From Rhodanobacteraceae bacterium (lineage in GTDB: Bacteria; Pseudomonadota; Gammaproteobacteria; Xanthomonadales; Rhodanobacteraceae): a DNA stretch of 64,000 nucleotides. Below are positions 43,939 through 52,560 of the stretch, piece by piece (the stretch's first letter is position 1; each line of letters starts with the position of its first letter). The translations under genes and the position numbers were made by a program. The notes under the pieces are model-generated. The model saw only the letters and a program-made list of their open reading frames with translations, was not told the origin of the DNA and ran no database searches. The DNA is taken from assembly GCA_030167125.1 (NCBI GenBank), contig CP126531.1, positions 3,016,578 to 3,080,577 on the forward strand. Reading direction: 5' to 3'.

Positions 43939-45753
43939 GTGCAGACGCATTCCTGGCTCGCATCGGTGCTGGTGTTCCTGGTCGCGGTGGTGATCGCGGT
44001 GCCGCTGTCGCGCAAGCTGAAGCTCGGTTCGGTGCTCGGTTATCTGGCCGCGGGCGTGGTGATCGGGCCGTATGGCTTCAAGTGGATCCAGAATCCGGAA
44101 GCGATCACGGGCGTGTCGGAACTCGGCGTCGCGCTGCTGCTGTTCGTGATCGGCCTCGAACTTTCGCCGCAACGGCTGTGGGTGATGCGGCGCGCGGTGT
44201 TCGGCGCGGGCACGCTGCAGGTCGCTGGGTCGGCGCTGGTGATGGCGCTGATCGCAGTGTTCGGCTTCCACTTGGAACCGGTGACCGCGATCGTCGTGGG
44301 ACTGGGCCTCGCGTTTTCGTCCACCGCGTTCGGTTTGCAGATCCTCGCCGAACGGCGTGAATTGCAGAGCCCGCACGGACGCCAAGCCTTCGCGATCCTG
44401 CTGTTCCAGGATCTGGTCGCGATTCCGCTGATCGCGGCGATTCCGTTGCTGGCGGGCCACGGCGACGTGCACGCGGCGAACGTGCCTTCGTGGGTGTCGG
44501 CGCTGCGCGTCGCCGGCGTCATCGCGGTGGTGGTGGTGGGCGGCCGCTACGCGCTGCGGCCGGTGTTCCGCGCGGTCGCCAGGACGCAACTGATCGAAGT
44601 CTCCACCGCGGTCGCACTGCTGGTGGTAATGGGCGTCGCCTGGTTGATGCAGCTCGCGGGCATTTCGATGGCGCTGGGCACGTTCCTCGCCGGCGTGCTG
44701 CTGGCCGATTCGGAATACCGTCACGAGCTCGAATCCAACATCGCGCCGTTCGAAGGATTGCTGCTCGGCCTGTTCTTCATCACGGTCGGGATGGGCGTGA
44801 ACCTCGCGCTGCTGCAACAGCATCCGTGGTTGATCGCGGGCCTGGTGATCCTGCTGCTCGCGTGCAAGGCGCCGGCTCTGGCGCTGGTGGGTCGCATCAA
44901 CAAGCGCATGGGCAACGCCGACGCGCTGAAGCTGGTCGCGCTGCTCGCGGGCGGCGGCGAATTCGCGTTCGTGGTGTTCAAGCTCGCGAACGAGCAGGGC
45001 TTGCTGACGACGATGCAGCACGGCGTGCTGGTGCTGGTGGTCACGCTGGGTATGGCCGCGGTGCCGCTGCTGGTGCTGGCGGCCGCGAAGCTGCCCGAAC
45101 CGAAGACGCCGGTACGCGAGTACGACACCATCGACACCGGCGCGCCGCGCGTGGTGATCGCAGGCTTCGGCCGCGTCGGGCAGATCGTCGGGCGCTTGCT
45201 GCGCGCGCGCGGCATTCCATTCGTGGCGCTGGAAAGTTCGATCGAGCAGGTCGACCTGTCGCGCCGCTTCGCCGGCACCGAGATTTTCTTCGGCGATCCG
45301 ACCCGCGCGGAAATCCTGCGCGCGGCCGGCGCCGGCAAGGCCGACGTGTTCGTGCTGGCGACCGACGATCCGGACACCAACGTACGCACCGCGCGGATCG
45401 TGCGGCGGATGTACCCGCATCTCAAGATAGTCGCGCGCGCGCGCAACCGCCAGCACGCGTTCCGGCTGATGGATCTGACCTCCGATCCCGACGACGTGGT
45501 GCGCGAGACGTTCTATTCCAGCCTGAAGATGGCGGCGCTGACGCTGAAGGCGCTGGGCATGGACAAGGAACAGGCGCGCGCCGTGGTGGAATTGTTCCGC
45601 GAGCACGACGAACGGCTACTGCGCGACCAGCACCTCGTGTACGACGACGACGTCGCGCTGCGCCAGACCACGCGCGAAGCCTACGAGGAACTGCAGGGCC
45701 TGTTCGAAGCGGATACCGTAGAGCGGCAGGAAGCACAAGCTGACAAGGTGTGA
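43939..45753 (+). CDS. CPA2 family monovalent cation:proton antiporter with TrkA-N domain (KefB/KefC-like)
   Basis: The 604-residue protein has about 12-13 membrane segments (LASVLVFLVAVVIAVPLS, then LGYLAAGVVIGPYGFKW, ..., LLLGLFFITVGMGVNLALL) and a cytoplasmic RCK/TrkA-N domain from about residue 403 (RVVIAGFGRVGQIVGRLLRA). It exchanges K+ or Na+ for protons and, if Kef-like, may be gated by glutathione adducts; no KefF/KefG-type partner is adjacent. It starts with GTG 43939. A bidirectional hairpin lies between it and the ankyrin gene. Confidence 0.92.
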   Translation: MQTHSWLASVLVFLVAVVIAVPLSRKLKLGSVLGYLAAGVVIGPYGFKWIQNPEAITGVSELGVALLLFVIGLELSPQRLWVMRRAVFGAGTLQVAGSALVMALIAVFGFHLEPVTAIVVGLGLAFSSTAFGLQILAERRELQSPHGRQAFAILLFQDLVAIPLIAAIPLLAGHGDVHAANVPSWVSALRVAGVIAVVVVGGRYALRPVFRAVARTQLIEVSTAVALLVVMGVAWLMQLAGISMALGTFLAGVLLADSEYRHELESNIAPFEGLLLGLFFITVGMGVNLALLQQHPWLIAGLVILLLACKAPALALVGRINKRMGNADALKLVALLAGGGEFAFVVFKLANEQGLLTTMQHGVLVLVVTLGMAAVPLLVLAAAKLPEPKTPVREYDTIDTGAPRVVIAGFGRVGQIVGRLLRARGIPFVALESSIEQVDLSRRFAGTEIFFGDPTRAEILRAAGAGKADVFVLATDDPDTNVRTARIVRRMYPHLKIVARARNRQHAFRLMDLTSDPDDVVRETFYSSLKMAALTLKALGMDKEQARAVVELFREHDERLLRDQHLVYDDDVALRQTTREAYEELQGLFEADTVERQEAQADKV

Positions 45754-45793
45754 AGCACCTTGTCAGTGCGGGTCAGGGATGACCCGCCGCTGA

Positions 45794-45813
45794 AAAGTGC
45801 AGGGCCGCACTTT
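45794..45813. terminator. Bidirectional terminator between the antiporter and ankyrin genes
   Basis: AAAGTGC / GCACTTT form a 7-bp stem with an AGGGCC loop; A/T-rich flanks could act on both strands between these convergent genes. Confidence 0.65.
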
Positions 45814-45821
45814 CTCGACAT

Positions 45822-48800
45822 TCAAGTGCTCGGATGCGTCATCACCGGTGTCACCACCGGTGCATTGAGCGGCACGCCGCGGCGCGGTGCCAATTCCATC
45901 GCGAGGTCGATGTAACCCAGCACGTTCGCGACATCGGACGGCGTGCGCTGCATGCAGTCGCGCGCCTCGCGGTTGGCGCCGCGCTGCAGCAGCACGCGCG
46001 CGGGTTCGAACATCGCGTGCATCGCGCAGGCGTGCAGCGCGGTGACGCCGTGCTCGTCGGCGTGGTCGAGGTTCGCGCCTGCGTCCAGCATTGCCGGCAC
46101 CAGCGCGCCGAGGTGCGTGCCGTCGCAATCGGCGCCCGGCTTGGTGTGCGCGCCGAGCAGCACCAGCAACGGCGTAGCGCCGCTGCGGTCGGCGGTGTTC
46201 ACCGGCGCCGGCTCGCGCAGCAACGCATCCAGCAAGCGGCTGCAACGCAGGCTGTCGCGGCTGTCGAAGCAGAAACGCGCGGCCGCGTGCAGCGCGGTCT
46301 GACCGCGTGCATCGACGAGATTGTTTTGCGCACCAAGTTCGCGCAGCACCGCGACCATGTCGGCGTGGCCCAGCGCGGCGGCGATCATCAACGCGGTGAC
46401 GTCGTCGGCGTGGCGCAGATCCACCGGCACGCCAGCGGCGACCAGCGCGCGCGCGATGTCGGGCTGGCGCGCGCTGACGGCGGCCGACAGCGACGACGCG
46501 CCGGTATCGACCGTGAGCTTCGGATCGGCGTGCGCGGCCAGCAGCCGTTGCACGCTTTGCAGCGCGCCCGCGCCACTGGCGCGCAGCAACGCGGTGGCGC
46601 CGCGGGCGTCGCGCGCGTCCACCGGCAGGCCGAGTTCCAGCAGGCGCGCCACCGCATCGGGATCGGCGGCGGCGGCGGGGAGGTCGTCGTCGCGCAGCGG
46701 ACGTTTGGGCAGCGCCCAGCCGTTCCAGCGCAACCAGTGTTCGAGTTTCGTGGCGTCGCGCGCCAACGCGAGGCCGAGTGGCGTCTCGCCGCTGGCGGCG
46801 GGACTTTCCGGATCGGCGCCGTGCGCGATCAGCGCCTTCACCAGCGGCAGCACGTCGTCGGGTTTGCCATCGAGCGCGACGTGCAAGGGCGTGGCGCCCG
46901 CGCGGTCGCGCGCGTTGGGATCGGCGCCGCGCGCGAGCAGCGCGCGCAACACCGGCAACATGCCCGGGCGGCTGGCGTGATGCAGCGGTGTGCGTTGATC
47001 GGCGTCCGCGCCGAACGCGTCGGCCCCACGTTCCAGCATCGCGAGCGCGAGCGTTGAGCCTTCGTCGTTATCCATGCGCGCGAGCGCAGCTCCGAAACGC
47101 CCCGCGCCCGCGGGCGTGGCGCCCGCGTCGAGCAGTTGGCGCACCGCGGCGATCGACGCCGGCAGATGATCGAGCAATGCATCGAACAGGCGGCTGCCGT
47201 CGTCGAGCCGCGCCTCGGCTTCGAGCCCATGTTCCAGCAGCCACGCACGCGGCGCGGCCTCGGCGTGGCCGGCGAGATCGAGGTACAGCGCCGCGAGTTC
47301 CGTCGCCGGCCAGGTGCGCACGCGCTCCTCGAAGCGCGCGACCACGCTCCAGTGCGCGAAGCGCAGCGCATCGAGCAAGTGTTGCGGCGTGTCCGCGCCG
47401 GGATCGGGTTCGTTGCCGCGCGCATGGCTGGCGGGCAACGCGGCTTCGGGATCCATCAGCGCGACGAGATCCCAACGTCCGGCGGCACTGGCCTGGTCGA
47501 TCGCGCTGCGCCCGTCGCTGCCCTTGCGCGCGGGATCGGCGCCGAGTTCCAGCAGCGCGCGTACGCAGGCGGCATTGGCGCGCGGCGACTGGCACGCCAG
47601 CATCAGCGTGGTGCGGCCGTGCTGGTCGCAGGCGTTCACGTCGGGATTTTTTTCCGCGAGCAGCGCGACCACACCCGCCGCGCCCGCGCGCGCGGCTTCC
47701 ATCAGCGGCGTGGTGCCGTAGCGGTCGGCCAGCGACACGTCCGCATTGGCGTCCAGCAACACGCGCGTGATCCCGACGTGGTTCTCGCGCGCCGCGTGCA
47801 GCAGCGCGCTGCGCCCCAGCGCATCGACCGCGTTGGCGCGGCCCTTGTGCTTGAGCAGGATGCGCACGCCCTCCGGATCGTCGTCGGCGATGCCAGCCGC
47901 TGCCGGCAGCGCGGCGTCGGCGTGCGCGCCGTGTTCGGCGAGGAAACGCAGCACCGGCCAGTTCGCGGCGGCCGCAGCGACTGCAAGCGGCGTCGCCTGT
48001 TCGCGGTTGCGCGCTTCCAGCGGCGCCTGCGCGTCGATCAGGATCGCTGCGACCGCGGGTTCCGCGCACAGCGCGGCGTGGTGCAGCGGCGTGTTGCCGT
48101 CGGCGTCCGCGCGCGCCGGATCGGCGCCGTTGGCGATCAGGCTGGTCACCATTTCGGGACGGCCTTCGCGGCAGGCGCGCGTGGTCGCCAGCAGCGGCGT
48201 CAGGCCGGCGTGCGCGCGGTTGACGTCCGCGCCTTTCGCTATCAGTGCGCGCAGCAAATGCGTGTCCGGCAGTTCCGCTGCCAGCACCAGCGCGGAACGC
48301 TGGTCGCGTGCGCCTGCGGGCGGGATCGCGTCGGGATTGGCGCCCTGCGCCAGCCACTGCATCGCTGCCGCGGCATTGCCGCTGCGCGCGGCGGCCAGCA
48401 GGTTTTCATCGAGCACGGCTTGCGCGAGCGCATCGGGTCTTGCGGCGACGGTTTCTATGGCGGGTGCAGCGGAATCACGGGATGGAGCGGACGTTTCTTC
48501 GTGACGGCTGCCGCCCTCTTCCGGCGTCCGTTTGGGAAGCGGCGGCGCCGACGGTAGCGGCGTGAAGGTCCGCACGCGGCCGTCGAACAACAGGCGCAGC
48601 GTGCGGTCGGCCACGATCAGCGAACACAGCGGCAACACCACGACCGCGAACAGGAACAACGACGCCGTGCGGATTTCATCGGGCAGGCTGGCGCCGATGC
48701 CGGCCAGCGACAGCGCGCCGAACGCGATCGCGAGTTGCGCCAGCGACGCCGGCAGGAAGTGCGTGAGGAACAGGTCGCGGCCGCGCGTCAGGTGGCGCGC

Positions 48801-49277
48801 GAAGGCGAGGCTGCGCGCCAATGCCGCGGTGATCCAGGAATGCTCCTCGCCGGCGGGAAATGCATCGTCCCAGGCAAACACGAGCCCGAACACGGGCCAC
48901 AGGCGCCACAACACCAGCAGCGCCACCACCAGCGCGGCGGCCAGTCCCAACGCCGCCGCCAGCGACGGCGCCTGCGACAGCACGGCCAGCGGCCACGCCA
49001 CCAGCAGGAACACGATCGCGGTATGGATCGCCAGCGCGATCAGGTGCGCCGATCCGCGCCGCAGCGCCGTGCGCAGGAAGGTCGGTTCGCAACCGAAGCC
49101 GATCGCATGACACACCGCCGCCATCGACAGCGACGCGCCGATCAGCAACAGCAGCAGCGAATAGCGTTCCCACGCGGGGGGAATCCAGATCGCGAGGAAC
49201 ACGGCGATCAGCGAAGGCAGGAACGAGGGCAGGGATCGGGACAGCGGCGGCCGGCGGCGGGGCTTGGTTTGAGGCAT
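45822..49277 (-). CDS. Large membrane-anchored ankyrin repeat protein
   Basis: The 1151-residue protein has a proline/arginine-rich start (MPQTKPRRRPPLSRSLPSFL), about five hydrophobic segments in the first 215 residues, and then a long array of roughly 20-25 ankyrin repeats (for example ADGNTPLHHAALCAEPAVAA, DQHGRTTLMLACQSPRANAA, ADQRTPLHHASRPGMLPVLR, DARGQTALHAAARFCFDS) running to the end with only one interruption near residues 600-700. No enzyme domain is seen. Ankyrin arrays bind proteins; here they would lie on one side of the inner membrane. The partner is unknown. ATG 49277 is chosen over an upstream start that would precede the positively charged N-terminus. Confidence 0.88.
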   Translation of the reverse strand: MPQTKPRRRPPLSRSLPSFLPSLIAVFLAIWIPPAWERYSLLLLLIGASLSMAAVCHAIGFGCEPTFLRTALRRGSAHLIALAIHTAIVFLLVAWPLAVLSQAPSLAAALGLAAALVVALLVLWRLWPVFGLVFAWDDAFPAGEEHSWITAALARSLAFARHLTRGRDLFLTHFLPASLAQLAIAFGALSLAGIGASLPDEIRTASLFLFAVVVLPLCSLIVADRTLRLLFDGRVRTFTPLPSAPPLPKRTPEEGGSRHEETSAPSRDSAAPAIETVAARPDALAQAVLDENLLAAARSGNAAAAMQWLAQGANPDAIPPAGARDQRSALVLAAELPDTHLLRALIAKGADVNRAHAGLTPLLATTRACREGRPEMVTSLIANGADPARADADGNTPLHHAALCAEPAVAAILIDAQAPLEARNREQATPLAVAAAAANWPVLRFLAEHGAHADAALPAAAGIADDDPEGVRILLKHKGRANAVDALGRSALLHAARENHVGITRVLLDANADVSLADRYGTTPLMEAARAGAAGVVALLAEKNPDVNACDQHGRTTLMLACQSPRANAACVRALLELGADPARKGSDGRSAIDQASAAGRWDLVALMDPEAALPASHARGNEPDPGADTPQHLLDALRFAHWSVVARFEERVRTWPATELAALYLDLAGHAEAAPRAWLLEHGLEAEARLDDGSRLFDALLDHLPASIAAVRQLLDAGATPAGAGRFGAALARMDNDEGSTLALAMLERGADAFGADADQRTPLHHASRPGMLPVLRALLARGADPNARDRAGATPLHVALDGKPDDVLPLVKALIAHGADPESPAASGETPLGLALARDATKLEHWLRWNGWALPKRPLRDDDLPAAAADPDAVARLLELGLPVDARDARGATALLRASGAGALQSVQRLLAAHADPKLTVDTGASSLSAAVSARQPDIARALVAAGVPVDLRHADDVTALMIAAALGHADMVAVLRELGAQNNLVDARGQTALHAAARFCFDSRDSLRCSRLLDALLREPAPVNTADRSGATPLLVLLGAHTKPGADCDGTHLGALVPAMLDAGANLDHADEHGVTALHACAMHAMFEPARVLLQRGANREARDCMQRTPSDVANVLGYIDLAMELAPRRGVPLNAPVVTPVMTHPST

Positions 49278-49341
49278 GAGGGCATCGGAGGCGGCGGACG
49301 GCCAAGTATAAGGACTGCACATTTACGAGAAGTTAGTGCGG

Positions 49342-49359
49342 AGCGATCGCGCGATCGCT
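49342..49359. promoter_or_regulatory. 18-bp perfect palindrome in the ankyrin-fadL gap
   Basis: AGCGATCGCGCGATCGCT is fully self-complementary. It lies 65 bases upstream of the ankyrin ATG in the 342-base divergent gap. It may be a protein-binding site or an octameric GCGATCGC-type repeat doubled by chance. The rest of the gap shows only the operator-like site at 49519 and no gene. Confidence 0.45.
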
Positions 49360-49518
49360 TGCAACAAACGCTGCGAAGACGAAGCCGCTCGGACGCTGTC
49401 CTCGCCTTCCGCGCTTCGCGTCCGCGCTTCGGGCGGACGGAATTCAACCTGGCTCCCATTGCGTGCGTCGCGGGCTTGCGCGGACCCCTTTGCGGTGCGA
49501 TAGTCCGCCATAACGAAA

Positions 49519-49536
49519 TTCATACAAACGTATGAA
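49519..49536 (+). promoter_or_regulatory. Palindromic operator-like site upstream of fadL
   Basis: TTCATACAAACGTATGAA is a 7+4+7 perfect inverted repeat 83 bases before the fadL ATG. TetR-type fatty-acid regulators bind sites of this size and base composition, so it is a candidate operator for fatty-acid-responsive control of fadL. Confidence 0.6.
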
Positions 49537-49619
49537 AGACCCGAGGCAGGCTGTTTTGCGGGCATGAACTTGGTGCCGTACCCCTTCATTGATGCAAAAA
49601 CCATTCGACTGGAGACCAC

Positions 49620-50981
49620 ATGAGCAAGCATCCGATCACCGCGCCCAAGCTGGCTGGCCTGGCGCTCGCCGCCCTGAGCGTCGCCGTCGCCGGTGCGCTG
49701 GTGAGCCCGGCCGCATCCGCGTCCGGCTTCCAGATCAGCGAAAACACCGCGCAGGCGCTGGGCCGCGCGTACGCGGGCCGCGAAGCCGCCGGCGGCGACG
49801 CGTCGGTGGTGCTCAACAATCCCGCCGCGATGGTCGACTTCGACACCTACGCGGTGCAGCTCGACGCGACCGCCATCAACGTCAGCACGCAGTTCCACGG
49901 CTCCGGCACCGATGCCATCGGCATGCCGCTGTCGGGCGGCAATGGCGGCAACGGCGGCGGCGTGTATGGCGTGCCGGCGATCAGCTTCATCGCGCCGATC
50001 GCGCAGAACTGGCGCATCGGTTTCGGCGTCGATGCGCCGTTCGGGCTCAGGACGCAATACGACGCGGGCTGGGTGGGTCGATACCAGGCGCTGAAGTCCA
50101 GCGTGAAGTCCATGGACTTCGTGGGTTCAGTCGCCTGGGCGATCAATCCGCAGTTCTCGCTGGGCTTCTCGGTGATCGCGCAGAAAACCACGATCGACCT
50201 TTCCAACGCGGTCGACATGGGCGCGGTGATGGCGGCGCCGCCGTTCAATCTGGCGCCGACCTTCCTGCCGCAATCGGCGGACGGCACCGCCGAAGTGCGC
50301 GGCGACAACTGGAAGTGGGGCTGGCAGATCGGCGCGGAATGGAAGCCGACCGCGCAGGACACGCTGGCGCTGGACTACCACGCCAAGATCAACCACCACA
50401 TCAACGGCCAGGCTTACTTCGGCGTGCCGGCGAGCGTGCAGTTCGTGCTGTCGCAGCCGGGCGTGCCGCCGCTGTTCCAGAACACCGCGGCCTCGGGTTC
50501 GTTCGCGACCCCGGCGATGGCCTCGCTGAGCTACTGGCACAAGACGCAAGGCCCGGTGTCGTGGGGCGCGGAAGTGAGCTGGACCGGCTGGAGTTCCTTC
50601 AGCCATCTCGCCATTCAGTTCGCCAATCCCTACCAGCCGAACATCGACCAGTACTACGGCTGGAAGAACACCTGGTTCGGTTCGGTCGGCATGGACTACA
50701 AGTTGAGCGACACCTGGACCTTGCGCGGCGGCTTGGCCTTCGACCAGACGCCCACCCAGGATTCCACGCGTGACCCGCGCATTCCGGACGGCGCGCGCAA
50801 GTGGATCTCGGTCGGCGCGGGCTACACACCCACGCAGAACCTCACGCTCAACATCGGCTACGCGCACCTGTTCGTCGACAACGGTGACGTCAACGACATG
50901 AGCGCCACCGGCGACCACCTGGTCGGCAGCTTCGACAACTCCGGCGACCTGCTCGGGATTTCGATGCAGTACAAGTTCTGA
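49620..50981 (+). CDS. fadL: Outer membrane long-chain fatty acid transporter FadL
   Basis: The 453-residue protein has a signal peptide (cleavage after ...SPAASA, about residue 35), the mature N-terminal hatch SGFQISENTAQALGRAYAG, the NPAAM motif, and a 14-strand barrel ending in KF. It lets long-chain fatty acids and other hydrophobic compounds cross the outer membrane. Family length and motifs are normal. ATTCATAC-type palindrome upstream suggests fatty-acid regulation. A strong terminator follows. Confidence 0.94.
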   Translation: MSKHPITAPKLAGLALAALSVAVAGALVSPAASASGFQISENTAQALGRAYAGREAAGGDASVVLNNPAAMVDFDTYAVQLDATAINVSTQFHGSGTDAIGMPLSGGNGGNGGGVYGVPAISFIAPIAQNWRIGFGVDAPFGLRTQYDAGWVGRYQALKSSVKSMDFVGSVAWAINPQFSLGFSVIAQKTTIDLSNAVDMGAVMAAPPFNLAPTFLPQSADGTAEVRGDNWKWGWQIGAEWKPTAQDTLALDYHAKINHHINGQAYFGVPASVQFVLSQPGVPPLFQNTAASGSFATPAMASLSYWHKTQGPVSWGAEVSWTGWSSFSHLAIQFANPYQPNIDQYYGWKNTWFGSVGMDYKLSDTWTLRGGLAFDQTPTQDSTRDPRIPDGARKWISVGAGYTPTQNLTLNIGYAHLFVDNGDVNDMSATGDHLVGSFDNSGDLLGISMQYKF

Positions 50982-51010
50982 CGCCGCGTTCCAAAGCCGA
51001 CGCAGCAACG

Positions 51011-51038
51011 AAAACCCCGCCATCCGGCGGGGTTTTTT
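51011..51038 (+). terminator. Rho-independent terminator after fadL
   Basis: An AAAACCCCGCC / GGCGGGGTTTT stem with a short ATCC loop is followed by T-rich sequence. Confidence 0.92.
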
Positions 51039-51062
51039 GTTGCGTCCGGAAACGTCCGCAAG

Positions 51063-51076
51063 GTGTCCGCGGACAC
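51063..51076 (+). promoter_or_regulatory. Enhancer-like palindrome upstream of the permease operon
   Basis: GTGTCCGCGGACAC is a 14-bp perfect palindrome centred about 96 bases upstream of the predicted sigma-54 transcription start. GTCCG words also begin at 51044 and 51054, so three copies are spaced 10-11 bases apart, one helical turn. This fits an upstream activator site for a sigma-54 enhancer-binding protein, none of which is encoded in the window. Confidence 0.6.
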
Positions 51077-51139
51077 ACCGCGCGCCGATTCGCACGCCGC
51101 AAGCGGTTGATTGCCGGTGCGTTGTCCGGATCACGCGGG

Positions 51140-51155
51140 TGGCATGCAGGATGCA
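51140..51155 (+). promoter_or_regulatory. Predicted sigma-54 (-24/-12) promoter of the permease operon
   Basis: TGGCATGCAGGATGCA has GG and GC with the required 10 bases between them and differs from the consensus TGGCACG-N4-TTGCW at two positions. It would start transcription near 51166, about 75 bases before the first permease ATG. Confidence 0.62.
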
Positions 51156-51239
51156 ATCCGGATGCAGGAGCCAACGACTCGTGCGGCAGCACCGTTTCGT
51201 TCAGCGCAACGTGCGCCCGGCACACTCGCGGAAAATGGA

Positions 51240-52556
51240 ATGCTCGGTTATTACCTCGACCTCGCCCTGCGCAGCCTGAAGCGGAACAAGCTGCTGACCG
51301 CGTTGATGATCGTGGCGATCGGCTTCGGCGTGGCCGCGTCGATGATCACGTATTCGGTGTTCCGCGCGGTGTCGGGCAATCCGATCCCGGACAAGTCAGC
51401 GCAACTCTTTACGCCGCAGATCGACAGTTGGGGACCACAGCAGAGCTTCAACGGCGACGGCGAACCGCCGCAGGCGCTGGACTACACCGATGCGATGGCG
51501 CTGATGCGCGCGCACGCGGCGAAGCGGCAGACGCTGATTTATCCGGTGCTGTTGACGGTGCTGCCGGGCGGCGACCGCAGCCTGCCGATCAAGGCGAATG
51601 GCTACGCGGTGTACGCTGACTTCTTCCCGATGTTCGAGGTGCCGTTCCGCTATGGCAGCGGCTGGGAAGCGGCGCAGGACGAGAACCGCGCGCCGATGAT
51701 CGTGCTGAGCGAGGCATTCAACCGCAGGATCTTCGGCAACGCCGACAGCGTGGGCCGCGAAATCAACCTCGATGGCCACGAGTACCGCGTCGCGGGCGTG
51801 GCCCGGCACTGGAATCCACAGCCGCGCTTCTATGCGCTGTTCGACAGCGACGGGTTCGGCGAACCCGCGGACTTCTACATCCCGTTCACCCGCGCGGTGG
51901 ATTTGCAGATCCCGACCAACGGCAACAACAGTTGCCGTGGCACGAAGACCATGAGCGGCTGGGACAGCTGGCTGCACGGCAACTGCGTCTGGATCAATCC
52001 GTGGGTGGAACTGGACACGCCGGCCGAGGTCGCGCGTTATCGCAACTTCCTTGAGGGCTACGCGGCCGAACAGCGGCGCGCCGGCCGTTTCGACTGGGCG
52101 CCCAACGTGCGCCTGCGCGACGTGACGCAATGGCTGGACTTCATGCACGTGGTGCCGCCGGAAAGCCGCATCTCGCTGCTGGTGTCGCTGGGGTTCTTCG
52201 TGATCTGCCTGGTCAACACGGTCGGCCTGCTGCTGGCGAAGTTCATGCGGCGCGCCGGCGAAATCGGCGTGCGCCGCGCGCTGGGCGCCTCGCGGCGCGA
52301 GATCTACATGCAGTTCCTGGTCGAAGCCGGGACCGTCGGCGCGGCGGGCGGCCTGCTCGGCCTGGTGCTCACCGCCATCGGCGTATCGGGCGTGGGCTTG
52401 CTGTTCCGTCCCGAGATCGCGCAGTTGGCGCACATCGACTTGTCGCTGGTCGCCTTGACGCTGGCGGTCGCGATCGCCGCGACGGTGGTGGCGGCGTTCT
52501 ACCCGACCTGGCGCGCGGCGCACGTGCAGCCGGCCTGGCATTTGCGGAGCAACTGA
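51240..52556 (+). CDS. MacB-like FtsX-family ABC transporter permease, A1 (pair 1, type A)
   Basis: The 438-residue protein has one N-terminal helix (KLLTALMIVAIGFGVAASMI), a large periplasmic MacB-PCD domain (about 45-300) and three C-terminal helices (LLVSLGFFVICLVNTVGLLL, AAGGLLGLVLTAIGV, LSLVALTLAVAIAATVVAAF) with the cytoplasmic EIGVRRALGASRREIYMQFL FtsX loop. It should form half of an ABC complex of the mechanotransmission type, moving a substrate out of the inner membrane or periplasm. No ATPase or HlyD-like adaptor is encoded in the window. It starts the six-gene run 51.2-59.0 kb and pairs with the next gene. Confidence 0.88.
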   Translation: MLGYYLDLALRSLKRNKLLTALMIVAIGFGVAASMITYSVFRAVSGNPIPDKSAQLFTPQIDSWGPQQSFNGDGEPPQALDYTDAMALMRAHAAKRQTLIYPVLLTVLPGGDRSLPIKANGYAVYADFFPMFEVPFRYGSGWEAAQDENRAPMIVLSEAFNRRIFGNADSVGREINLDGHEYRVAGVARHWNPQPRFYALFDSDGFGEPADFYIPFTRAVDLQIPTNGNNSCRGTKTMSGWDSWLHGNCVWINPWVELDTPAEVARYRNFLEGYAAEQRRAGRFDWAPNVRLRDVTQWLDFMHVVPPESRISLLVSLGFFVICLVNTVGLLLAKFMRRAGEIGVRRALGASRREIYMQFLVEAGTVGAAGGLLGLVLTAIGVSGVGLLFRPEIAQLAHIDLSLVALTLAVAIAATVVAAFYPTWRAAHVQPAWHLRSN

Positions 52557-52560
52557 CGCC

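Noticed and set aside
43822..45606. 594-codon open frame antisense to the CPA2 antiporter gene
   Set aside because: It is extremely His/Gln/Arg-rich, with no hydrophobic or domain pattern; the sense frame is a full antiporter.
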